Counted from the first letter of the stretch, positions 8,303 to 17,687 are shown. The stretch is DNA of 64,000 nucleotides from Paraburkholderia piptadeniae (GCF_900007165.1 NZ_CYGY02000096.1:62001-126000), one strand, 5' to 3'. Notes: a model not told the origin generated them from the sequence alone. Numbers and translations: made by a program.

Positions 8303-9643
8303 CTACACTTCGAGACGAATGTCGCGGCGCAGAACGCGGGTGAGGACTAGGTAATACACGATGCCTACGCCGAACCAGCTCACACCCAGCTCCCAGGTGG
8401 CTGCGCCCATCGAATAGAGGACATAACCGAGAATGCAGAAGCCAGCTACAGGGGAGACCAGGTGTTTGAACAGGGACCGGGAGTGTTTGCGGCCGACGTA
8501 GTGGACAACCACAGTAATGTGCAGGATCATGAAGCCAGTCAACGCACCAAAGTTCACGAAGTTCGTCAGCGTGTCGAGGTGATCAAGAAACCCGAGCGAG
8601 ATTGCCAGCGAGATAACAGCGATCAGGATCAGCGCGACATTCGGTGTCTTATGCTTCGGATGGATGGACGCCAAAATCGCAGGCATCTTGCGGTCACGAG
8701 CCATCGAATACAGAAGGCGGGCGATTGCAGCCTGGGAGACGATCGAGCACGAGAGGCCGAACGTGATGGCGGTGGCCAGGGACGTCAGCATCGCAAGCGG
8801 CTTTCCGCCAGCCAGTTCTGCGATTTCATAGAACGCCGTATCAGCTGACTTGAACTTCATGCCGTTTGCGAGGTCACCGGCAATCCAGGTTTGCAATACG
8901 AAAAGCGCGCCGGCCAGCAAAAGTGCTGCGATAGTCGCATTACCAACGGTCTTCTTGCTATCACCCTTTACCTCTTCGGCAAGCGTGGAGATTGCGTCAA
9001 AGCCGAGAAATGAGAGTGCGCAAACCGAGACTGCAGAGAAGACGAGTTCGCTTTTAAAGACTTCAGGCTGGAAGAGCGGCTTAAGCGTGAGATGTCCAGC
9101 TCCTACGCCGTGATAGAGTGCCCAGAGGCCGACGAAGGAGAAGATGACCAACACAATCATCTGCGCATACATGAAAAACTTGTTGACTGCAGCGGTAGCT
9201 TGAACGCCGAAGTAGTTCGTGATTGTGCCAATCCCCAGAAACACGACAATCCATACCCATCGGGGAATCATCTCGAACATCTGCGAAAGAGCAGCTGCCG
9301 CGACGACATAGGTGAGAGCTGGAATCAGGAGGTAGTCGAGGATGAGCATCCAACCCGCGATAAAGCCCGCGGTTTCGCCGATACCGCGCTGAGCATAGGC
9401 GTAAGCCGAGCCGGCGATCGGGAAATCTTCGGAGAGTACTTTGTAACTCAGTGCGGTGAAGAACATGGCGACCATCCCGATGATGTACGCGAGCGGAACC
9501 ATCCCGCCCGACGCATCGGAGACATAGCCGTAGATCGCAAAGGGCGCAATTGGGATCATGAAGACGATCCCGTAGATGACCAGGTCAGCGAAGGTAAGGC
9601 TTCGCTGAAGTTCCTGCTTGTAGCCGAAAGAATCTGTAGACAT
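8303..9643 (-). CDS. APC-superfamily amino acid permease
   Basis: A 446-residue inner-membrane protein with about 12 hydrophobic segments spread over its whole length. It begins MSTDSFGYKQELQRSLTFAD; the chosen ATG at 9643 has AAGGA seven bases upstream, while a TTG at 9658 is a less likely start. The first segments (YGIVFMIPIAPFAIYGYV and GSAYAYAQRGIGETAGFIAG) and the SFLGFDAISTLAEEVKGDSK helix are typical of the APC family, which imports amino acids or polyamines by proton symport. It sits between a porin and a cyclase-family hydrolase on the same strand (spacings of 112 and 52 bases), which suggests an outer-membrane, inner-membrane and enzyme set for one substrate. The substrate is not determinable from sequence. 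Confidence 0.9.
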   Translation of the reverse strand: MSTDSFGYKQELQRSLTFADLVIYGIVFMIPIAPFAIYGYVSDASGGMVPLAYIIGMVAMFFTALSYKVLSEDFPIAGSAYAYAQRGIGETAGFIAGWMLILDYLLIPALTYVVAAAALSQMFEMIPRWVWIVVFLGIGTITNYFGVQATAAVNKFFMYAQMIVLVIFSFVGLWALYHGVGAGHLTLKPLFQPEVFKSELVFSAVSVCALSFLGFDAISTLAEEVKGDSKKTVGNATIAALLLAGALFVLQTWIAGDLANGMKFKSADTAFYEIAELAGGKPLAMLTSLATAITFGLSCSIVSQAAIARLLYSMARDRKMPAILASIHPKHKTPNVALILIAVISLAISLGFLDHLDTLTNFVNFGALTGFMILHITVVVHYVGRKHSRSLFKHLVSPVAGFCILGYVLYSMGAATWELGVSWFGVGIVYYLVLTRVLRRDIRLEV

Positions 9644-9695
9644 GATGCGTTCCTTCAAGGAAGGTGAGTCGAATTACGACGGTGCTGGATCGTGC

Positions 9696-10475
9696 TCAGA
9701 GTGGTGCGATGGCAAATACCCGTGCGGGGAAGCCGGTAGCCCCCGCGACTTTCGGGAATGCGACGACGACAACCCCGCCGGCCTCAGGCACATCGCTCAA
9801 GTTGGCAAGCAGTTCGACCTGGTACCGGTCCTTAGATAGGACGAGAGTCTCGAGAGAAAAGTCCGAGCGGGAGGTTGCTGCGCCAGGGTCTGTATCGAGA
9901 GTTTCATGACCGCAAGCCGTCGCGTCCCGACTGTCAAACAGGTAGTCGATGACCTCGCGACTCCATCCTGGTGTATGCGAGACACCGTCCGCGTCGAGGT
10001 TCATCATGCTAACGTGGTCGGGCCAGCGTTTCGACCAATCGGTTCGCAGAGCAACAAAGGCTCCGCGCGGGATCGCGCCATTGCGGAGCTCCCAATCCTT
10101 GACGTCATCCATTGAGACCGTGTAATCGGGGTTCGCAGCGACTTTAGCGTGGATGTCGATAACGACTAGCGGCAGGAACTGCTCACGAACCGCCAACTGA
10201 TCCAGAGACCTCAAATCGCCGTGGAAATGCGAGGGCGGATCGACGTGCGTGCCCCATTGTCCGACATGGGTAAAGACATGTGCCTGAAAGCCGTGCTCCT
10301 CCAGATTGAAAAGCGTACTGCGGCTCATTTTGGTGAACTTGGACCAGAGCGGGGTCGATTCATCTGCCGTGTGGCTCAAGTCGACCCAGCGGCCAGTCTT
10401 CAGGATTTCGTGAAGCGTCCAAAACGGATTGGTACCGAGTGACGCGAGAATTTCGGTGGCGGTGGTGGATCCCAT
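9696..10475 (-). CDS. Cyclase-family (kynurenine formamidase-like) metal-dependent hydrolase
   Basis: A 259-residue protein of the cyclase family (Pfam PF04199), which includes bacterial arylformamidase/kynurenine formamidase and isatin hydrolase. The key metal-binding motif appears as HVGQWGTHVDPPSHF, close to the family's HxGTHxDxPxH with a small change just before GTH. The start at 10475 has GGAG six bases upstream. These enzymes open amide or lactam rings or cleave N-formyl groups in the cytoplasm. Location next to an amino-acid permease and a porin suggests hydrolysis of an imported N-acyl or cyclic amino-acid derivative. No tryptophan-pathway genes are nearby, so kynurenine formamidase itself is not a safe call. 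Confidence 0.8.
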   Translation of the reverse strand: MGSTTATEILASLGTNPFWTLHEILKTGRWVDLSHTADESTPLWSKFTKMSRSTLFNLEEHGFQAHVFTHVGQWGTHVDPPSHFHGDLRSLDQLAVREQFLPLVVIDIHAKVAANPDYTVSMDDVKDWELRNGAIPRGAFVALRTDWSKRWPDHVSMMNLDADGVSHTPGWSREVIDYLFDSRDATACGHETLDTDPGAATSRSDFSLETLVLSKDRYQVELLANLSDVPEAGGVVVVAFPKVAGATGFPARVFAIAPL

Positions 10476-11046
10476 CTTTGTCTCCAAGACTTCAGGTATT
10501 GAATGGCTGTTTCGACGATGTCTTTGCCAGTCTGATAATAGGACTACTAACTACGGCTACTTTAACGCTACATCTGATCGTGCTAGGGGTCGGAAGTCAT
10601 CGCGCGCTGGGATGTGGTCTGAAGCCGAAAATGCTTCTACAAACGAACGTTTTGAACTGACGTCGCTTTGTTGGTCACCGTCGAGGGGAAGCAGCGACTC
10701 TTTGCTTACAGCATTCGAAGATTTATTGCCGCCCGAGCAGTGGAATTGAACTTAGAGGATGGCGACGAAGCGCGTCAATGTGCCAAAAGGCATTTTTTGA
10801 AAACGACGTCCAGGATGGCTGAAACGTCAAAATGACGACCGTTTTAAATAAATCGGAAGTTAGGGAAGACCATTATTTCCCTATATTTGGTAAAAGGAAA
10901 ACGTAAGATAAACCTTTCAGTTCATACGTTGCGGTTTTAAGTAGTATGTAATCGACACGGCGGTGAGCAGGCGCTTGACAGCTTTCGTTGGCTGTGTTGC
11001 GATTCGCCAGGGTGGTGGATTCCCGCGCCACATAGGAACAGGCATC
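10476..11046. promoter_or_regulatory. Divergent cyclase / araC control region with conserved block
   Basis: 571 bases without a convincing gene. Positions 10738-10800 resemble 22713-22775 in the other porin-AraC interval at about 70 percent over some 60 bases. Both contain a TTAGA core and, 34 bases from the left edge, GCGTCAAYGYGCCAAAA. Conservation between non-coding regions beside paralogous AraC regulators suggests binding sites for those AraC proteins. A second block near 10820-10860 contains AAACGTCAAAATGACGACC. Confidence 0.5.
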
Positions 11047-11955
11047 ATGAGGCAAACCGAAGACTGGATTCGATATGCTGACTTCTACCGGAAGTCGCCG
11101 TACTCAATATTTCCACAAGAACACCGTGACTCTCCGGGTCGTTTGAACTTTCACATGATCACCGTCGAACAGGGGGATCATGAGTTTGTTGATCCTAGCG
11201 TTCCAGAGACAGTAGTTGCGTTGCCGCTCTCGGCTTCACCCAACAACACTTGGGCGTGGGACATGGGATATGGCTGGCGCAATGACGCAGCGGCCCCGGG
11301 TCGGATGCTTGTTCTTCCGGCAGACAACACCAGCCGATGGAGAGTTACAGGCTCGCGCCGATTGCTCCTCCTGACCATCCCGTCGTCAACGGTTCGTCGG
11401 ATCCTCGGTCCCGCCGCACCCGACCAGCTTACTGAAACGTTCCTTCCTCTTTCGCAATCGACCTGGGAAGACTCATTTATGCCGCCTTTGATGACGCGGC
11501 TGTGGGAGGGGACTGCTAGAGGTCACGCCACTGATCGGCTTTTGGTTGACGGCGCGTTGACCACACTGGTTGCACACCTTTTGCAACTGGCTGGAGCTCT
11601 TGATCGTCCGATGAAGTACATTTCGCTTCCTAACTGGCGGCTGAAACGTATCTTCGAGTATGTCGAAGCACACTTGCATCAGGAGATTGATATTGCTGCT
11701 TTGGCGGAAGTCGCGGGCCTTAGCGTAAGACACTTTGCGCGCGCGTTCAGGGAGGAAGTCGGTGAAACGCCGCATCGCTGGCTGATGGCGCAGCGCACGG
11801 AACGGGCGATGACCTTACTGAGAGCAGATCAGTTACCGCTTGCGGAAATCGCAACTGCTTGTGGATTTTCAAGCCAAAGCCACTTCTCGAAGGTGTTCAG
11901 GCAGGTCACCGGGGATACGCCGACGCGCTGGTCGCACGTAATGAAAGGGAACTGA
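11047..11955 (+). CDS. AraC-family transcriptional regulator, copy 1
   Basis: A 302-residue regulator. The N-terminal cupin-like sensing half begins MRQTEDWIRYADFYRKSPYS and contains LPLSASPNNTWAWDMGYGW and PGRMLVLPADNTSRW. The C-terminal 100 residues form two helix-turn-helices, with IDIAALAEVAGLSVRHFARA and LAEIATACGFSSQSHFSKVF, the classic AraC signature. I chose the ATG at 11047 because the paralogue at 23335 starts at the matching position and AGGAACA lies upstream; the frame is open to 10963. The gene is divergent from the cyclase-permease-porin genes and is the natural candidate to control them. Confidence 0.93.
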   Translation: MRQTEDWIRYADFYRKSPYSIFPQEHRDSPGRLNFHMITVEQGDHEFVDPSVPETVVALPLSASPNNTWAWDMGYGWRNDAAAPGRMLVLPADNTSRWRVTGSRRLLLLTIPSSTVRRILGPAAPDQLTETFLPLSQSTWEDSFMPPLMTRLWEGTARGHATDRLLVDGALTTLVAHLLQLAGALDRPMKYISLPNWRLKRIFEYVEAHLHQEIDIAALAEVAGLSVRHFARAFREEVGETPHRWLMAQRTERAMTLLRADQLPLAEIATACGFSSQSHFSKVFRQVTGDTPTRWSHVMKGN

Positions 11956-12300
11956 CGACGCGCCGTGACTCGTGCCTTTGCGTTTTTCTGACGGAATTCA
12001 CCCACCGAACGGCGCGCGCCGAGCGCTACGCCCATTGTCTTCCCGACTTCATTTGGCCTTACGGACCGAGTAGGCACGGCTGAGCCGGCTTCGTGCCCGC
12101 GTCTCGCGTGATCCTGCCCACTACCAGTGCAGGCCGACCGGGCGAGTTCCGGAGTGAAAAATTTGCATGTAATGATGAGGCGGCCTTGATCGTACTGAAA
12201 ATAGTCGCCGCTGTCGCGAGCATTGAGTTGCGCGGCATCCCGTGCTGTATCTGCGTCGCTCGATAGAGGCCGAGATTAGGGTTAGTATCTACCGACGGCT
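11956..12300. other. Intergenic stretch after AraC
   Basis: 345 bases between the AraC stop and the GMC promoter element. An ORF at 12059-12349 on the minus strand has no family likeness and runs through the shared regulatory element, so I regard it as spurious. I see nothing else. Confidence 0.4.
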
Positions 12301-12344
12301 TAGATGCAACTTTTGCATCTATAGATAAATTTAAATCTCTTTTT
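12301..12344 (+). promoter_or_regulatory. LysR-type operator and activation element of the GMC gene
   Basis: A perfect dyad, TAGATGCAA-N3-TTGCATCTA, holds the LysR T-N11-A core. It is followed after four bases by ATAAATTTAAATCTCTTTTT. A matching element lies at 25417-25460 in front of the aldehyde dehydrogenase gene: 36 of 44 positions are identical and 19 of 20 in the second half. A third, similar dyad is at 25260, just upstream of the LysR gene itself. Confidence 0.75.
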
Positions 12345-12460
12345 CCCATGATGGAGCGCCCGTAAGATTTCTTCGCGAGGTGGCGAAGTCCTCCTGCAAG
12401 CGAAAGTGCAACGCAGCGCGCGGGAACGCGGCGCTAATGGCGGAACGGATAGGAGAGAGA

Positions 12461-14098
12461 GTGAACGCAATCAGTGCAAATGCCCAAACCTACGATTATG
12501 TGATCGTCGGCGGCGGGTCAGCCGGATCAATCCTGGCGGCTCGGCTCGCAGAGGATCCGCAGGTCAGGGTTTGCGTGCTCGAGGCCGGACGAAGTGATCT
12601 GCGGCCGTACGTTCGAATTCCTTCAGGTTTCGTCAAGACGTTGACACAACCGGAAATTACTTGGCAATTCAAAACGGAGCCGTCGGAAGGCAGCGGCGGC
12701 CGGAAGATCTCCACCACGCAAGGGCGCGTCATCGGCGGGTCAAGTTCGATTAACGGCATGATGATCGTACGCGGCCAGCCCGAAGACTTTGACCACTGGG
12801 AATCGCTGGGCAACCGGGGGTGGGGCTACAACGACGTATTGCGCTACTTCAACCGATTCGAGCGCTATACCGGCAATGGGACGAATGGTACAACTCGCGG
12901 TCGGTCGGGGCCGATTCCCGTGACGCCCATGGATTGGTTTCATCCTATCTCGGAAACGTTCATAGAGGCGGCCGTTGCGGCCGGTCACAAGCGCAACCCG
13001 GATTACAACTCGGGTGATCAGGAAGGCGTCGGCTATTTCCAGCGCACGATCGAGAACGGCTACCGTGTGAGCGCAGCCGTAGCATTCCTGGCGCCGGCAC
13101 TGAAGCGCGGCAACGTTGAACTGCTTTCGGGCGTGCGTGCAAAGCGCATCCTGTTCGAAGGTAAGCGTGCTGTCGGCGTCGCGTTCATTCGGCGTCAGGG
13201 TGAGGAAGAAACAGTCGTAAAGGCACGCCGCGAGGTGATCATATCGGCGGGCACGGCAAACACGGCGCGCCTGCTGCAGATCTCAGGAGTGGGGCCGGCT
13301 GCGCTACTGTCGGAGCTGGGCGTTCCCATCGTTCATGACCTGCCGGGCGTTGGCGCAAACTTGAGCGACCACTATTCTGCGCGATTAGTCATGCGCGCCC
13401 GGCCGGGTACCACGACCCTGAACGAAATGGCGCGCGGGATACGATTGGGCTGGCAAGTGATGCGCTGGCTGGCGAAGAAGCCCAGCGTGCTGACCTTGAC
13501 GCCTTCCCAGGCTCATCTCTTTTGTAAGTCAGCGGCGAACGTAGAGACGCCCGATTTGCAGTGTGTATTCGTTCCCGGTAGCTATAAGGAAGGCAAACAC
13601 TATGTACTGGACGATTACCCCGGGGTCACTGGCGGATGGTGGCAGCACCGCCCCTTGAGCCGTGGCTACGTGCACGCTCGATCGACCAATGTATTTGAGG
13701 ACCCGGTCATTCAACCCAACTATCTTCAGCACACTGTGGATCAGGAGGTGATGGTCGCGGGGATGAAGATCATTCGCGGACTCCTTCATTCTTCAACGCT
13801 CTCGAAATATCTCGTCGAAGAAACTGTCCCGGGAATTAACGTAAGCACCGACGAGCAGATGTTGGAGTTCTGCAAGCACAACGGATCGACAGGCTATCAC
13901 CTGGTCGGAACTGCCCGTATGGGCCCGAAATCCGATCCGATGGCAGTCGTCGACGATACGCTGTGCGTACATGGGCTTGAACACCTCCGCGTAATCGACG
14001 CTTCGATCATGCCGTCGATTACATCTGGGAACACCTACGCTGCAACGTTGATGATAGCGGAGAAGGGCGCGGACCTGATTCTAGGCGTGCGTTCATAG
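12461..14098 (+). CDS. GMC-family FAD-dependent alcohol oxidase/dehydrogenase
   Basis: A 545-residue glucose-methanol-choline oxidoreductase. The GTG at 12461 is preceded by AGGAGAGAGA and gives a start about 10 residues before the FAD-binding YDYVIVGGGSAGSILAARLA, so it is preferred over the open frame from 12380. GMC signature 1 is visible as GRVIGGSSSINGMMIVRGQ and signature 2 as SAGTANTARLLQISGVGP. The C-terminal catalytic histidine region is GYHLVGTARMGP, with SGNTYAATLMIAEKGADLIL closing the FAD site. These flavoproteins oxidise primary alcohols to aldehydes. Its promoter element is shared with the aldehyde dehydrogenase gene at 25744, so the two probably catalyse consecutive steps. A CycA-like permease follows on the same strand after 324 bases. 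Confidence 0.93.
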   Translation: MNAISANAQTYDYVIVGGGSAGSILAARLAEDPQVRVCVLEAGRSDLRPYVRIPSGFVKTLTQPEITWQFKTEPSEGSGGRKISTTQGRVIGGSSSINGMMIVRGQPEDFDHWESLGNRGWGYNDVLRYFNRFERYTGNGTNGTTRGRSGPIPVTPMDWFHPISETFIEAAVAAGHKRNPDYNSGDQEGVGYFQRTIENGYRVSAAVAFLAPALKRGNVELLSGVRAKRILFEGKRAVGVAFIRRQGEEETVVKARREVIISAGTANTARLLQISGVGPAALLSELGVPIVHDLPGVGANLSDHYSARLVMRARPGTTTLNEMARGIRLGWQVMRWLAKKPSVLTLTPSQAHLFCKSAANVETPDLQCVFVPGSYKEGKHYVLDDYPGVTGGWWQHRPLSRGYVHARSTNVFEDPVIQPNYLQHTVDQEVMVAGMKIIRGLLHSSTLSKYLVEETVPGINVSTDEQMLEFCKHNGSTGYHLVGTARMGPKSDPMAVVDDTLCVHGLEHLRVIDASIMPSITSGNTYAATLMIAEKGADLILGVRS

Positions 14099-14422
14099 GG
14101 CAAGCAACCCTTCCTCAATTTGAAAGATCGCCGCGATGATCCTGGCACCCATTCGAGGCACATTTCACGGGCTCAGCGAACATCGCCGCGACGAAATAGA
14201 GCAACTGCGGTCGTTGATGGAACGATGACTGGCTAGCAGTTCTGCCGCGTGCGGAGAGATTCGCTACGCAAACCAGGCTTCTCAGTCGACAGAGCTCGGT
14301 GAGCTCATTCACACGCCAACCGGCGATGAAATTTGGCGGACGCGCGATAAGGCTGCACGCGCTGTGCACTCTTCGGCCGAGCGCGCTCGCCCATCTGCAA
14401 AATAATTATCCGGAGACGGCAT
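14099..14422. other. Intergenic stretch, GMC oxidoreductase to permease
   Basis: 324 bases without a credible gene or a clear terminator. A short dyad GAGCTCGGTGAGCTC lies near 14290. The permease could be read from the GMC transcript or from its own promoter here. Confidence 0.4.
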
Positions 14423-15814
14423 ATGAAAAGTGAGCATGGCGCGTTGCACCGCGGCCTCGGAAATCGACATATTCAATTAATGTCCATTGGCGGGGCAATT
14501 GGAACAGGGCTATTCATGGGGGCAGGAAAGACGATCAGTGTATCTGGGACGTCAATCTTGCTCACGTACATGGTTATTGGCTTCTTCCTTTTCTTTACAA
14601 TGCGGGCGATGGGAGAGATTCTGCTCTCCAACCTGCAGTTCAAATCCTTTTCTGACTTTTGCAGCCATTACATCGGGCCGTGGGCCGGGTATTTTATCGG
14701 TTGGTCATACTGGATGACTTGGGTTGTCGTAGCCATTGCAGACTGTACGGTGATCGGCGGCTATCTGCGCTTCTGGTTTCCGGATCTACCGTTGTGGCTT
14801 CCAGCACTGGTCGTACTCGCTACGCTTCTTACCCTAAACCTAGTGGCTGTCCAACTGTTCGGCGAACTTGAGTTCTGGTTTGCCCTCATCAAGGTGCTTG
14901 CTATCACTGCGCTAATCGTGGCGGGTGTTGTGATGGTCGGGAGCGGCTATGTTGCTCCTACCGGCGTTCGTGCGTCGCTGACCCACGTCGTTGATCCAGG
15001 AGTTGTCTTTCCATTCGGTGCGTCGGGTTTTTTCGCAGGTTTTCAGATCGCTATTTTCTCCTTCGGTGGTATCGAGCTAATTGGCACTACTGCAGCCGAA
15101 ACGCGTGATCCCGGCCGCACGCTTCCACGTGCGATCAATGCTGTTCCCCTCCGAGTGATATTTTTCTACGTACTTTCGCTGGCGTGCATTATCTCTGTAT
15201 CCTCGTGGCCGGCGATCGCCGCAAACAAAAGCCCGTTTGTGCAGCTGTTCTTACTGGCAGGATTCCCGGCGGCAGCGGGAGTCATCAACCTAGTCGTCAT
15301 CTCGTCGGCTATGTCTGCTGCGAACAGTGGTGTCTTCGCCACCAGTCGGATGCTTTTCGGACTAGCAGCCGGCCAGCACGGGTCAAAATACTTTATGAAA
15401 CTCTCGCGCTCGTCGGTTCCGGTTCGTGGGCTACTCTTTTCTTGCGCCTGCATGCTTGCCGGATTATCCGTGATTCATTTCATGCCTGAGGTTATGGGCG
15501 CTTTTACGGTCTTAACGACAGTTTCCGCAATTCTCTACATCTTTGTATGGGGCATGATTCTGGTTGCCTATCTGCGTTATCGGAGCCGAGATCCACAACT
15601 CCACCGTGAGTCCGCCTTCAAGATGCCGGGTGGTCGTTTGATGGCTTGGGCTTGTCTCGGCTTCTTTGCGTTCATGATCTATCTTCTCGCGCTTGAGCCC
15701 GATACCGCGGAGGCACTTAGTGTAATGCCCGCGTGGTTCGGTGGGTTGGCCGTCATGTATCGCTGGCGGAAGGTGAAAAAGAGTCGACCGCAGACGATCA
15801 AGGTGCTCAACTAA
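14423..15814 (+). CDS. cycA: CycA-like amino acid permease (D-alanine/D-serine/glycine type), copy 1
   Basis: A 463-residue inner-membrane permease with 12 predicted helices. It reads like E. coli CycA all along its length: LGNRHIQLMSIGGAIGTGLF near the start, then MRAMGEILLSNLQFKSFSDF, ELEFWFALIKVLAITALIV, GIELIGTTAAETRDPGRTLP and SANSGVFATSRMLFGLA. CycA imports D-alanine, D-serine and glycine with protons. The ATG at 14423 has GGAG seven bases before it. Nearby dadA and dadX make a D-amino acid substrate attractive, but the gene lies behind the GMC oxidoreductase and may serve that pathway. A paralogue is at 40392-41840. Substrate identity is an inference. Confidence 0.88.
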   Translation: MKSEHGALHRGLGNRHIQLMSIGGAIGTGLFMGAGKTISVSGTSILLTYMVIGFFLFFTMRAMGEILLSNLQFKSFSDFCSHYIGPWAGYFIGWSYWMTWVVVAIADCTVIGGYLRFWFPDLPLWLPALVVLATLLTLNLVAVQLFGELEFWFALIKVLAITALIVAGVVMVGSGYVAPTGVRASLTHVVDPGVVFPFGASGFFAGFQIAIFSFGGIELIGTTAAETRDPGRTLPRAINAVPLRVIFFYVLSLACIISVSSWPAIAANKSPFVQLFLLAGFPAAAGVINLVVISSAMSAANSGVFATSRMLFGLAAGQHGSKYFMKLSRSSVPVRGLLFSCACMLAGLSVIHFMPEVMGAFTVLTTVSAILYIFVWGMILVAYLRYRSRDPQLHRESAFKMPGGRLMAWACLGFFAFMIYLLALEPDTAEALSVMPAWFGGLAVMYRWRKVKKSRPQTIKVLN

Positions 15815-15827
15815 TATATGGCCCGCA

Positions 15828-15863
15828 ACGAAAGAGATCTTCACTGCAAGATCTCGCTTTCGT
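15828..15863 (+). terminator. Hairpin after cycA copy 1
   Basis: ACGAAAGAGATCTT pairs with AAGATCT-CG-CTTTCGT across a 6-base loop, 14 bases after the permease stop. It lacks a clear T-run, so it could be an attenuated terminator or an mRNA-stabilising end. Confidence 0.45.
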
Positions 15864-15879
15864 GATCACGAGTATTCTT

Positions 15880-15919
15880 AAAAAAGAGGGGCGAAGCGAT
15901 GGGTAATCGCGACGCCCCT
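15880..15919 (-). terminator. Rho-independent terminator for the 15980-16474 gene
   Basis: On the minus strand AGGGGCG(T)CGCGAT pairs with ATCGC..CGCCCCT and is followed by C and six T. It is 60 bases after the stop of the small minus-strand gene, which supports that gene being transcribed. Confidence 0.8.
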
Positions 15920-15979
15920 AAACTCTCGTGGACCGCAGAGAGGAGACAACTGCTGAAGGACGAAAAAGGGTTCGTGAAA

Positions 15980-16474
15980 CTACGAGATGATTGTCGACTG
16001 CATGCGACGCATCTCCGTTCTTCTTCGTTTGGATCGTTGAATTAGTGTTGGGATAGATAGTCGCTCTTCCGGAGAAGCATGGAAGTTGCGTTCGGCACGC
16101 TGATGTGCCGCGACCAATTCAACGAGCGGGGCCGTCTGAAGTTGATTATCGTAGACCGCGAGCAGTCGAGCGGTAGGCTCCTCCGCATGTGCTCCCAAAC
16201 TGTAGTGAGCGTCAAGCTTCGCGGACGTTGCAAGCTCACTCAACATGAGATCCACTTCAGAATATATCAACACATTCTCGTCACCGTAGCCGGCGTCGAA
16301 CAGAAAAAACGATGCAAACATCGTGCGAACGATTGTTCCCAGATGGAATGCGGCGCCATGCTCGGTCCGCAATGTACTGAGGCAAAGGTGATTGCGAAGC
16401 GATAAATCAATAAGGGCAGCAGTGGAAAGCGTGCCATGCCCCCTTTGCGGGATGCTTCGAACGCGTAATGCCAT
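15980..16474 (-). CDS. Conserved-type hypothetical protein, 164 residues
   Basis: I do not recognise a defined function. The protein is soluble and mostly helical, with a basic C-terminal end (RSKRRRTEMRRMQ). Stretches such as VRTMFASFFLFDAGYGD and VYDNQLQTAPLVELVAAHQRAERN recall small burkholderial proteins often labelled Fis-family regulators, but no clear DNA-binding motif is present. A strong terminator lies 60 bases past its stop, which argues that it is a real transcription unit. The start codon lacks an obvious ribosome binding site, so the true start could be internal. It lies downstream of dadX on the same strand, 125 bases away. Confidence 0.5.
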   Translation of the reverse strand: MALRVRSIPQRGHGTLSTAALIDLSLRNHLCLSTLRTEHGAAFHLGTIVRTMFASFFLFDAGYGDENVLIYSEVDLMLSELATSAKLDAHYSLGAHAEEPTARLLAVYDNQLQTAPLVELVAAHQRAERNFHASPEERLSIPTLIQRSKRRRTEMRRMQSTIIS

Positions 16475-16598
16475 GTCGAGGTGAAAGGAAAAGTTGCGTG
16501 ATGACAGAGGCTCAATTTACGACACGTTATGTCTATCGCCCATTTGATCGTGTTCCGAACTCTTGTGCCGCCCGCTGCCGCCAGGACACGCACGCCTC

Positions 16599-17687
16599 CT
16601 ACAGGAATCGCAGGTCCTGGCTGTCGACGGACACCGGGACACGAGGGGCCAACGCGCACATAAGTTCATAGCCGATCGTGCCGGCGGACGAAGCTACGTC
16701 GTCAATCTTCACTCGTTCACCCCAAAGCTCGACTTTAGAACCGATGGTCGCGGACGGACACGGGGTGAGGTCGATGGTTAGCATATCCATCGATACTCTG
16801 CCAACTGTGCGTGTCAATATTCCGTCCACAGCGATGGGTGTACCGGTTGGCGCGTGTCGAGGATATCCGTCGGCATATCCGCACGCGACGACACCGATGC
16901 GCATTTCACGGTCGGCCGTGAATGTTCGTGCATAGCCAACCGTATCATTGGCTTGCATTGTCTGAATACCGATAATTTCACTGGACAATGTCATGGAGGC
17001 GCGCAACGGAACCTCCGCGATGTCACACGCACGGCCTGAGGGTGATCCGCCATAAAGAACGATCCCAGGCCTGACCCACTCGCGATGTGCTCGCTTGTGC
17101 CACAGCACACCGGCGGAGTTTGACAGACTACGATCGCCTGGGATGTCTTTCGTTGCCGCGTCGAAGCGATCCATCTGCCAGTCGACTTCGCCCTCGTCGG
17201 CGTTCGCAAAGTGACTCATCAGCGTGATAGCACCGACTCCGTCGGATGTGCGCGCGCGCTGCCACGCTCTGCCAAATTCTTGGGGTGTGTATCCGAGGCG
17301 ATTCATGCCTGAGTTCATCTTCAGGTTAATGTCGATGCAACGGGCTGGATTGGCTGCCGCGATGAGTTCAAGTTGCTCGTCGCAGTGTACTGCCACAGTC
17401 AAGCCAAATACTTCAGCCGTCTTTACATCATTCTGCTTGAAAATACCCTCCAAGAGGAGAATCGGCTTCTCCCAGCCCAGTTCGCGAACGCGTACTGCTT
17501 CGTCGAGATCGAGAAGTGCGATGCCATCTGCTGCATCAAGGGCTGGATAGATGCGTTCGATGCCGTGTCCATAGGCATTCGCCTTGACGACCGCCCAGAC
17601 ACGCGATCCGGATGCTTTCTGCCGGGCAATCTGGAGATTATGTCTGACAGCTTCAGGGTGTATATATGCGGTGATCGGGCGCGGCAT
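16599..17687 (-). CDS. dadX: Alanine racemase, catabolic type
   Basis: A 362-residue PLP enzyme that interconverts L- and D-alanine. The start at 17687 has GAGGAAGTT in front and gives MPRPITAYIHPEAVRHNL, a normal N-terminus; the frame runs open to 17861 but the extra residues are not racemase-like. The PLP lysine is in VWAVVKANAYGHG near residue 35. The catalytic tyrosine of the second base is in DTVGYARTF, and DMLTIDLTPCP and GYADGYPRHAPTG are usual C-terminal motifs. It follows dadA on the same strand by 118 bases, the order found in the dadAX operon, where the racemase feeds D-alanine to DadA. That points to the catabolic enzyme rather than the cell-wall isozyme Alr. Confidence 0.92.
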   Translation of the reverse strand: MPRPITAYIHPEAVRHNLQIARQKASGSRVWAVVKANAYGHGIERIYPALDAADGIALLDLDEAVRVRELGWEKPILLLEGIFKQNDVKTAEVFGLTVAVHCDEQLELIAAANPARCIDINLKMNSGMNRLGYTPQEFGRAWQRARTSDGVGAITLMSHFANADEGEVDWQMDRFDAATKDIPGDRSLSNSAGVLWHKRAHREWVRPGIVLYGGSPSGRACDIAEVPLRASMTLSSEIIGIQTMQANDTVGYARTFTADREMRIGVVACGYADGYPRHAPTGTPIAVDGILTRTVGRVSMDMLTIDLTPCPSATIGSKVELWGERVKIDDVASSAGTIGYELMCALAPRVPVSVDSQDLRFL

